From Candidatus Gastranaerophilales bacterium (GTDB lineage Bacteria > Cyanobacteriota > Vampirovibrionia > Gastranaerophilales > Gastranaerophilaceae), in contig CALVEE010000013.1 in NCBI GenBank assembly GCA_944326495.1, positions 1-19,564 of the forward strand: a stretch of 19,564 nucleotides of DNA, in the 5' to 3' direction. The position numbers and the translations under genes are program-made. A model generated the notes under the pieces. It saw only the letters and a program-made list of their open reading frames with translations. It did no database searches and was not told where the DNA came from. Of the stretch, positions 5,057 through 17,000 are shown one piece after another. How positions within the stretch are numbered: position 1 is the stretch's first letter; each line of letters begins with the position of its first letter.

Positions 5057-8000
5057 GTGACAATCTCATTTAGCGGTTTAGCATCAGGATTAGACACCTC
5101 CTCTTGGGTAGAGTCATTAGTAGCCTTAAAGCAGGCGAAGGTAGAGACTTTAGAGGAGGAAAAAGAGACTGTCTTATTATCTCAAGAGACTTTAAATAAT
5201 ATTAAATCGTTTTTCAGTTCTTTCAGGAGCTTAATAGAAAAGGTAACAGACGCTAAATTTGGTGTTGCATCAATGGATTTGTTTACGCAGAATTTAGCAA
5301 CATCGAGTAATTTAGATGTTTTAACCGCATCAGCTACAACAGAGGCGGAGGAAGCTACTTATAATGTATTGGTTGATAAATTAGCCTCTGAAACACAGGC
5401 TGTAAGTAACTACAGCTATTTAACAACTATAGTTCAGACGACCACTGCTACAAATGATTCAAAGTTGACAAGTTTAGGCGTAAAGGCCGGTAATATCGGG
5501 GTTACAGTAAACGGGGTCGAACGCGGATTAACAATAACCGAGAATGATACAATTGCTACTTTTATAGAAAAATTACAGAATATCGGGGTTGAAGCCAGCT
5601 ATAACGAAGAGACCGGCGTTTTTAGCATGAATATTGATGACGGCGCAATTAATGATATTGACGGCACTGGAATTGTTGACGCTTTGCATCTTGAGGGCGT
5701 AAATGAGGGTTATACAAGCGACCATTTGCAGACTTCACAGACTGATACAGTCTATTCCGCTGCAACAGAAGCTACTTTATTGACTGAATTAGGGGTAAAA
5801 GCCGGTGTTATTACAATTCATGCAAATGACAGGGATTATAATGTTACAATCACAAATTCCAGTACATTAGGAAGTTTTATTGCAGATTTGGAGAATAATA
5901 ATATTGAAGCCGAATTAGATGCAACAGGTGTATTTACAATATCTGATGCAGAGATTACAAATGAAGGCACGACAGATATCCTGGATGCTCTTGGTCTTGC
6001 GGTTGATATTTACGGCAAAACCCAATCTACCGGGGATTTGACTCATGAAACCGTTGTAACTCAAACAACAACTGCAACATCTTCTACTTTGTTAAAAGAT
6101 TTGGGCGAAGGTACTGCAATCTCAAACGGCCAGACTGTAATTGTGAGAGATTCAAATAATGAATATACAACGATTACAGTCGGGACAACAACAACACTGG
6201 GCGAGCTGCTTCAGGAAATGTCGAATGCAGGCTTGTATGCAGCTTTGAATAGCGACGGCACAGTAGAGATTGCAGGCGGTACGATTACTGGCGGAACTTT
6301 TGATGCTGTAGAAGCTTTAGGATTGGAAAGAGAACCTTATACAGCTATGGTAACGGGCGATCCTTTGACTGAAACGGTTGAAGTACATAAGCTTGTTGAT
6401 TTACAGACCCGTCTTGTAGATGACTTGAAGGTAACGGAAGGTTATTTAGAAGTTACTGACGCTGACGGAAACCTTTATTACGAAAAAATTTATTCAGGTC
6501 AGACGATTGCTGATTTTATGACTGATATGGGGAACTTAGGTATCGCAACAAGTCTTGATGAAGAGACCGGGATTTTAACTATAACAGGCGGTGCGTTTAA
6601 GACTTTGACTGACGCAGATGTTCAGGATTTGGTAAACAAAGGTACAATAAGAGAGCCTGACAGCCGTTATATTAAGGGAACTAATCTTCTTGAGTGTTTA
6701 TATGGTTCAGGAACAATTTCTACCGACCATATAACTGTTGCTTCGACTTATTCAAAAACACAGGCTTTAAGCCATTCCGTCATTAATACTATAAACGCTT
6801 CTACAACGACTTCTCTCGGGAATTTGGGTCTGACTAACGGTACTGCAGTTTTTGATGTACGCGGAGAAAAACGTACTATAAATGTTAATCAGACAATGAC
6901 AATCGAGGATTTGATGGATGAGCTGGAACAGGTTGGTATTGCATCAAGCTGGGATAGCGAGCATTCCAAAATAATGATAGAGAATGCAACATTAACCGGC
7001 GGAAGTTCAAACCTTGCTGACGTATTGAATTTAACAACAACTGTTTCCGGCAAGTATGTAACTTCAGATGCTTTGTATTCAAGAGAGACAATAACAATTG
7101 ATGCAACGAGAGATACGGTACTCGCTGATTACGGAATTACAAATTCAATGTCAACGGCAGACAGGACTGTAAATTTATATAACAGCGACGGCACTCTGGC
7201 TGATACAATGGTAGTCGGCGAAGGTACTACTATTGGTAATCTTCTTGACTGGATTAACGGTCAGGGCGATATTTCTGCGACATTGGAGGATGGATATTTA
7301 ACCATCAATAACGGTTATATAGAAAACGCTGCCTTAGAAGCTTCAATGGGATTAGAAACTTCTAACAAGAGCAGTTATGTTTTAGGCTCCATAATGACAG
7401 TTACAACAACAGCAGCCGTAACCGGCGAGACTACATTAGGCGAAATTATTTCAACTCTCGGAACAACATCTGCAGTTCAGGGCGGCTATAATTTAAGCTT
7501 TAACAGTCATAATCTGGCGGTATCAGCGAATACAACGATTAATGAATTAATCAACCTGATTTATGATAACGGCGGAACGGCGGTTTTAGATAATACCGGC
7601 CGCTTGTCGATTAATGGCGGAACATTGACCGGAAGCGTTGCAACAGCTTTGGGAATAACTTCCATAACTCATACTTCATCAGTTTCAGCAACGGGTGAAA
7701 GCTTGTTTACGACAAAAGAAGAGTATGCGGATTTGGATACAACATTTGCTGATATAGGAATCAATAACAGCAGTTTTATTATTCACGACAACTTGGGAAC
7801 AGCAATAAGAACTATTAGTGTAACCGGCACGGATACGATTGGTTCGTTCTTTGATGATTTGAAGGCAAACGGCATAGACGGAACGATTTCAAACGGTGTA
7901 ATTACCTTGAATTCTGAGCAGGGAAGATATATAACAGGTGCGCTGGCAAATTCACTCGGCTTGGATACTCAGACCGTGACGGAAGTTGTGAATACAACAC

Positions 8001-11000
8001 AAAGTTCAACCATTGGTATTGTTCATACAGATACAGTTCTTGCGGATTTAACATCTACTCTTGGTGCAATAGGCGCAATAACCGGAAGCGGACAGAATAT
8101 TCTGATATATGATGAAAACCGGACTTGTATCGGAACGATTTCGAATTTAACTACCTCTTCAACCGTCGAAGATATGTTTAATGCTCTTAAAGCCTGGGGA
8201 ATTCAGGGCTCTATTGCAAACGGTGTAATGAGTTTTTATTCCGAATCCGGAAGGTACGCTGCAGGAACGATTATGACCAACTTGGGCGTAACCGTCCAGA
8301 GCGGTCAAAATGTAACGTTTACTATCGCTCAGACAATAACTTCAAGCGGTAATTTGACTTATAATGAGACCGTAACTGCAACAGAAGACAGCTTAATTTC
8401 TGATTTTGTTTCAATAAGCGGAACAAGTAATGTAATTGTTTACGATAAAGAAAATAATGCAATAGGAACGGTTGGAGTCACAAATACATCAACGTTTGGC
8501 GACTTGTTCAGAGGCTTGGCACAATACGGAATAGACGGCGATATCCATGACGGAGTAATTAAATTAAGCCCTGATAATGGCGAGTATGCTACAGGCTCAG
8601 TATTAACATCTCTTGGTATAAATACAACCCAAATAGTAGGAACAAAAACTGTCGGAGTTGCATTCAGCTCTACAACCCCGGTAACTTATACGGTTGCAGA
8701 AGAGGCTACATTGGATACAACTTTTGCCCAATTGGTTGGCGAATATGATTATGGTAAAAGAATTGTTGTACTGAATGATAAAGGTGTGGAACAAGCCCAG
8801 CTTGATATTACTTCTGATATGACCATCGGTGATTTTTTTGCCCTGCTTGAACCGTATGGTTTTGAAACCTCTATAATAGACGGGGTTATAAGGATTAATT
8901 CAAAAGACGGATGGGCTATTGGAGAAGATGGCAATACGTTATTAACAGATTTGGGTATAGAACTGGTTTATGACCGTCAAACAATCACAACCGGCATGAC
9001 ATCTACCTCTACTATTGCGGTTACATATACGTCTACCGTTATGGCAACAGCATCTACAACAATGGAAGAGCTTGGAGTTGTAACAAGCGGATATCTTGAT
9101 ACAATAAATCCACCTGCAGGACATTTAACTCAAGCAGAAGCAGAAGCGCAAGGTTTTACCTGCGTAAGTGATGCAGCATCTCTTCAAGCAGCGCTGCAGG
9201 CTGGTGAAGATGTTATGCTCATGTCGGATATAGATTTATCCGGCATTGATTGGACACCAATCAATTATAATGGAACATTTGATGGCAATGGGTATACAAT
9301 ATCTAATGTAAGTATTTCGAGTTTTACTAGTTCTGGCTCCAGGCATTATATGGCATTTTTTGCTGCTACAAATGGTGCAACGCTAAAGAATCTCCGATTC
9401 GAAAATGTTTCAATGAATGTTTCAGGACTTGAAGTAAGTTCTATGTCCGGTCAATTTAGATATGGCTTATTGGCAGGACAGCTGCAAAGTACAAATGTAG
9501 AAAATGTATCTGTTGAAGGAGAAATATATTTTGATAATGTTCCACTTATAGGTTCGAATACGTATCTTGGAGGGCTTGCTGGATATGTGAGTTATTCAAC
9601 AATATCAAGTTCATATTCTAATATTGATATAACAGGATCATGCCTGCAAAGATTGCAAGCCGGCGGTTTTGTCGGGAATGTTTATTCTTCAACAATAACA
9701 AATTGTGCTGCTTCTGGTGGTACAAGCAATGTACAAAGATTAATCAACCCAACTTGCTTAAGTGGCTTTGCACACAGCATTTCTAGCGGAACGATTACAA
9801 ATAATAAGACTGAGTTCCAAATGAAAGATTTTTATATAAGTGGAGTTAATAGTGGTGGTCAACATTTTCATTTTGCTTATAATATATCAGATAGTGTAAG
9901 TTCGAGCGGCAATGTTTATGATAGCAGAATAAATCCAAGTGCAGAGCAGGATAGTGTTAGTGGAGTATCCAGTAGTAATATAGCGGGTGATTTGTCGGAA
10001 TTTGCAATTCTTTCAGAAGAAGGAAAGATTATTGGTAGATTTGATATTACTGAAAGCACTACTATTGGTGATATTATGACAATGCTGGGCTCTTATGGTA
10101 TAGAAGCCAAACTTACTGACGGGGTGCTTAGTATAACATCTTTAAATGGAAATTATGTTAATGGTACCGTTCCAAAAGCCTTAGGTATAGAGGTAGAGTA
10201 TGGGGGGAGTGTATACAAAACAGTCGGTGCTACTACTACCTCTACTGCTGCGGTTACTTATACAACGGCATCAGTTGCTACTGAGACGACAACTTTCAAC
10301 GAGATTCTGAATCCGGTAATTAATGGTACAATTACAGCGACCGGTGTTACAGGCGATGTAATTGCAATCAATAATGCAACAGATCTTGGCTATCTTGCAC
10401 AGCTGGTTAATACCGGAAATGATATGAAAGGCAAAACATTTATTCTTACAAATAGTATAAATTTAAACAGTATCAGCGATTGGACAAGTATTGGTAATGC
10501 TAATAATCCTTTTGCCGGAACTTTTGATGGCAGCGGACTTACAATATCCTATATGAAACAAACACTCGCTGATGATGATCAAGGGGGGCTGTTTGGCTAT
10601 ACTGATGGTGCTACAATTAAGAATATAAATTTATCTAATTTTACAGTTAGTGAAACTGCTAGTACAACAAGCGGATATGTCTATACAGGTGCCCTTGTTG
10701 GTTATGCTAAGGATAGCACAATTTCCGGGGTTTCCAGCACTAATACTTCAGTAACATTAGGCAGATCAGGATATTCAGGAGGACTTATTGGAAGACTTGA
10801 AAATTCTACTATAGAATGGTGCTCCATTTCTGGTACAATAAAAACATCTGCTGCACAACCCAGAGCTGTTGGAGGACTTATAGGACAGATCTATCAGGGT
10901 GGTACTATCACTGCTTGTTATAACCAGGCAACTGTTAGTGTGGACGCAGAAACAACAGGTGGGCTAGTAGGCCAGATGGGACTGTATACTGTAGCCGCAG

Positions 11001-14000
11001 GAAAAACAGTGACGATAACAGATTCATATAATAGTGGCACTGTAGCAAACGCTAGAACCTCTGCTACCGCGGGCGGGATTCTAGCAAGTGTGCATTATAA
11101 TAATACAAACAATTGCACGCTAAATATACTAAATTGTTACAATAGTGGACGAGTATATACCGCTAGTTCACCAAATGCCCACTCCGGTTCTATTATTGGA
11201 ATATTTTATAATGTTAATTCTATCACGAAGTCTAATACCGTAAATATTTCTAATACATTTGCTACTACATCAGGAGATGCTGTTGGTTATACAAGCGATT
11301 ATAACACCTTGAATGATGATACTTTCCAAGGCGGGCTTTCTGACTCTCAACTAAATAGTGCAGCCTCGGCTGTTTGGAGCGATACTACATGGAGTGGTTT
11401 GAATGGCTCTGGTCTGCCAACATTACGTAGAAATAATGATTATACAATTGATATTAAGAATCCTGATGGTACACGCCGAACCACTTTGAATTTGAACGGC
11501 GAGAATACATTGAGTTACCTTAATACTATATTGCATGGATATGGTATATCAGTTTCATTAGAAGATGGCGTTTTACATTTTACATCCAATAATGGGAATT
11601 ATGTTGCAGGTAGCCTTGCAGATGCTTTAGGAATAACAACATCTAGTACAACAACCACAACTCAAACGATAGGAACAGTATCTACATCAACATCACAGGT
11701 CGTTTATACTCAAACTGTTACAGCAGATGCATCTACAACACTGCTGTCTCTTGCCGGATACAAAGTTGATGGCACTATAACTGCGAGTAGTGTAACAGGA
11801 ACGGTTATAGCAATTAATTCTGCGGCTGATTTATATAATCTTGCACGTTTAGTTAGCAATGGTAACTCAATGAGCGGAAAAACATTTATACTTACAGATG
11901 ATATAGATTTGAGCTCATATGCTAACTGGATTGGAATTGGAACTACTAGTCATACCTTTAATGGTAATTTTGATGGTATGGGACATACTATATCTAACTT
12001 AAAACAAAGGATTGTATCATCAACAAATGAATTAGCGGGCTTATTCAAAGCTGCAAATGGTACAATCAAAAATATCAAACTGGATAATGTTAGTATATAT
12101 GCTGAGACAACTTCCAGCGGGAGTTCTATTTCTGCGGGTGCTCTCATTGGCTCAGGCTGGAATGCAACTATAAGCGGTATAGAAGTAACTAATCTGGATA
12201 TGACAGCTGCCGGCTATAACGTAGGTATCGGCGGGATTTTTGGCTTTGGGATGGTTGATATTTCCAATTGTTATGTGTCAGGAGAGATGGAAGGTAACAG
12301 CCTGATTGGAGGTATTGCAGCAAGATATGCTTATGGGACTGGCTCGAATTCAATTAATGCTTGTCAAAGCGATGTGCATATAACACAAACCGATTCTTCT
12401 GGTATGACTGGAGGTATGGTTGGGCAGCTTGTACTTGTGCAAACTCATAATATAACGATTACAAATTGTGTAAATAATGGTCGTATAGATGCTCCAAACA
12501 GTGATAATACCGGCGGCCTGGTAGGATTAATATTACTTGACGCATTAGACGGTACAGCTGGCAGAACTCTCAACATCACTAATTGCTTGAATAAAGGAAA
12601 TGTTGTTCAGGGTTACGATTTAGTAGGTGATATTTATACAAATTCAACAACCGGAGCTGTTCCATTGCATACTATAAATTATAGATATTGTTATGCGTTT
12701 ACAGGAACTAACTCCAAAGGGTTATATGGGACATCGCATGGAGTTGGAACTGTTAACGCAACCGGACTTTCTACAATATCCCCGGAATTTTTTGCAGGTA
12801 ATGCATTGGCGCGTGGATTTGATCCGGATGTCTGGGATTATATAGATGGAAATATTAAAACAACAAATGAATACGAAATAAATATAGATTCTGCTTTGAC
12901 AGGATCAAACGCTTTACAAAGCAAAATCAGCTTTGACAGCCAGAACACTCTTGGTGATATTATAAATGCGTTGTCTCCACACGGACAGGCTTATATTCGT
13001 AATGGTCAAGTAATATTTGAATCTGATGATCTAAAACTCTCCGGTCAGGGGACAGACTTGTTAACAGCTCAAAAAGCTGTTGAAACTAATACGCTTACAT
13101 ATGATTCTACAATAGGCGGTATAACCGGTTCTTTGATTACTCGTTATTATATAACCGTCGTTACCGATGGGACTTCACATACTATTACAGTTAGAGCAAC
13201 GGATACAATAGCCGATATGCTGACGATGCTTGCAAGCCATGATATTGAAGGTTCTATTAACGATGGACTGATTACATTAAAAGGTGGTCAAAATGTGTAT
13301 ATTAGAGGAATGTCATCAACTCTGAAAAATGCACTTCATATTGATTCGACCTACGCAACTTCTATAATCTATGAAAGAATATCTGATGTTATTTTTACAT
13401 CATCAATTGCATCAATGACAACATCTACAACCTTAGGAGAACTAGGATTAGCAAGCGGCTCTACTGCTAACTATACAGTTGGAAGCAACGGGAAAAATTA
13501 TACTGTAACTGTTAAATCTACAGATACGGTTGGAGACATTATGACAACCTTGGCAGGTTTCGGTATTGCAGGGGTTATTGAAGATGGAAAATTAAAACTT
13601 ATAGGTTCAGAAGATAGTTATGTAGTATCTTTTTCTTCTATTTTAGGAGATTTATTCCAGATCCAGACAGGAAGTGGTTATACTTATAATTCACATACAT
13701 ATCAAGCAGGAACTAATACTGACTCTAACAAACTGTCATATCAGAGTGTTAATACTCTTACGACCTCTACAACTTTTGGTGAGCTGGGGTTGGGGGATGT
13801 ACCTCCTGTTACTGTTGTTTCTAACGGGGTTCAATATTCTATTACTGTTAAAGACTCGGATACTGTTGATGATTTTATATCAACTCTTGCAGGGTTTGGG
13901 ATATCAGCTTCGGTACACGATGGTAAGATAACAATTGTCGGGACTGAAGATGCATACGTTTCTGCAGGCGGCTCTGTATTTGATGTCTTAAATCTTGCTG

Positions 14001-17000
14001 ACGGCTCTGGAAATAATTTCACTACAAAAGTAGAAACAACTTTCTCCAATACAGCCTCCGATCACTTGACCTATGACGAAACTAAAACACTCGCTTATGA
14101 TACAACGTTTGGAGAATTAGGAATACACGAAGCATTAGTATTAGTCATAAATCCTGATCATACTATGAATCCTGGAATAGATGGTACAATACCTATTGCA
14201 ATTACAGAAGAGATGACTATTAATGATATGCTAACAGCTCTTGCTGGAGCAGGTATTCAAGGGCAAATATTTGCTGGAAATCTTACTTTTTCTGGGTCAG
14301 ATAATGCTTATGTTGTACTAGATTACTACTCAATGACAGATTCTCTCGCACAAGCCTTGCATTTAACAACAGATACATATACTACAGTCACATCAACAAC
14401 AAATGCTAACACGACATCTAACGAGCAGCAGCACAACACAGTCCGCACAATGACTACGGATACAACTTTCGGAGAAATGGGGTTAACTTCAAATGCATAT
14501 ATTACAGTTGTATCTAACGGAACTCAGCATGTTGTTACGGTTACAAGCAGTCAAACAGTTGACGATATTATTTCAACCCTTGCAGGTTACGGAATCTCCG
14601 GTGCTGTTGCAAATAACGGCCGCTTAACCTTCACCGGCGGAGTCGATACTTACATAAAAGACATGTCTCAGACTCTTAAAAATATCTTAAAACTTACCGC
14701 CGGGCAAAACAACTCCTGGACTACAGGCACAGAACAAACCTGGGTTAACTCGGATTCTGACGAGCAGACAGAAGTTAAAGACGATGTTCTTATTACAGGA
14801 GATACAATTCTCTCTTCTATTCAAGGTTACAACAACGGTAACGGCCGTCTCGTCGTTCATCAAACAAACGGCAAATTTACCACAATCACAGTCAGTGCAA
14901 GCTCTACAATTGACGATTTCTTTGATCAAATCGCAGATTACGGTCTTGTCGGTACAATCGGCGAGGACGGTAAAGTTACTATTACAGGCGTCGGTAATGT
15001 CTACCTGCAGGCAGCCTCCGGCGGAACAAATATCTTAACTGCTCTCAAAATGAGTAATGTAATATCTAATGTTCAGACAATTACATCCAACAGAACTTCT
15101 GACACTTTAACCCATACCGTAACAGTTGCCGCAAGCGGTACTACAACTCTCGAAAACCTCGAAGATACTGCCGGAAACGGTATTACATTCAACGGTTCGG
15201 GTAATGTTTCACTCGTTCTTGAAACAACTTCCGACGCTGGAAACCAGAAAGTTACACTCAATTTCTCAAGAACACAGTCTTTATATGATGTAATAGACGC
15301 GCTTGCGCAATACGGAATTCAGGCTTCTATAGACGCAGCAGGACGCTTCTCTGTCTCAAGTTCTAACTTAACCGATTTTGATATATCAGGTGAACTCGGC
15401 GACTTCCTGATGGGGAATTATACCAAAGAATACGGAGAAGATACAACCTATAACGTCTCCACTAATCTTGTTGAAACAACTGTCGTTTATATGAACGACG
15501 CAAGCAAACTTGCTGATTTTGGTATAACCGGCGGTAATATCTTAATTACACAGCAGGGAGTAAATTATACTATAAATATTGATCCGACAAGTATTATTAC
15601 AATCGGTGATTTCAGAAACCTGCTGGCTGAATACGGTTTCAACAGTATTATTGATAGCAGCGGGCGTTTGTCTGTTACCGGTATCGGTGAAAGCTATTTG
15701 AGCTCAATTGCTGGCGGTTCTAATATTCTTGACCGTCTGGGATTAACTGACTGGACTCTCGGTGAAATTACACAGTCGAGCGATCACCTCACCGATACGG
15801 AAGTTGTCGTTAATACCATCTCAATGTCTGACAGGATTGCAGATTTAACCGACGCTGCAGGAAATAACCTCGGAATTACTGCAGGACAAATCTATGTTTA
15901 TCAGGACGGAACAAGAAGTACCGTAAATATTGATACAAATGATACTTTAGAAACTTTAGCCGCTAAGCTTTCTCAATACGGAATTACTGTAGGAATTTCG
16001 CAGGAAGGAAGGTTGTATTTCGATGGGAATAATGACAGCTACTTAACTACAAGCGGCTTAAGCTCCGCAAATGCTTCTAATATTCTTTCTAAGCTCAATA
16101 TCGAAGGAAACTGGTCGACAAGATATGACTCCACAAGCGGTAAATTACAGTACACAGAAGAAGTTATAAATGTTGTTGACCGTTCAACCAAGCTCTCTGA
16201 CTTGAAAGATGCTTCCGGAAATGACTTGAATATTACGGAAGGTACGTATTACGTCTACTCAAACGGGGTTAGAAATACCGAGACGATTACTGCGGATACT
16301 ACTGTTAATGACTTTATGGCAACTTTAGCTAAATACGGACTTATTGCAGATATTGCAGAGGATGGTTCAATCTCCGTCGGTGCTTACAATAACACATATC
16401 TTGCAACATCAGCGCTTGCCGGACAAAATTCAAATGTCGTCTCAACTCTGTTTGCAGAATGGGATTTCGTTAATATCTATACCTCAAACGGCCTTGATAT
16501 CCCGACTGATGAAATCAGAGCTATTAACAGAGATACAAAACTTGCTGATATCAATGAAGGTACTTATCAGGCAGGATATATTACGGTTGTTAAAGACGGA
16601 GTCCAGACTAATATTGAGCTTAAGGCTGATGATACGGTCGGAACTTTGATGGATGAATTAGCTCTCTACGGCTTTGAGTCTGTAATTAATGAAGATGGTC
16701 AATTGATTATCAAAAACTCCGGAGACAGCCTCTTACAGAACTACACAGGCTCTGGTCAGGCTTCTAATGCCTTGACTCTGCTGGGGATTGGCGTTAATGA
16801 CTGGATTAGCACTAATACATATAAGAGTGATACCTTAAATGTTGTTCAGACTTCAACTCTTGATGCCTCTGCAACAAGAGATACCTTGCTTTCTGAACTT
16901 GGAGTTTCAACCGGCGAATACTACGTTTATAATAACGGAGTAAAATACACAGCCCTAATTTCATCTGATGAAACTTTAGGCTCATTTATGGATACCTTGA

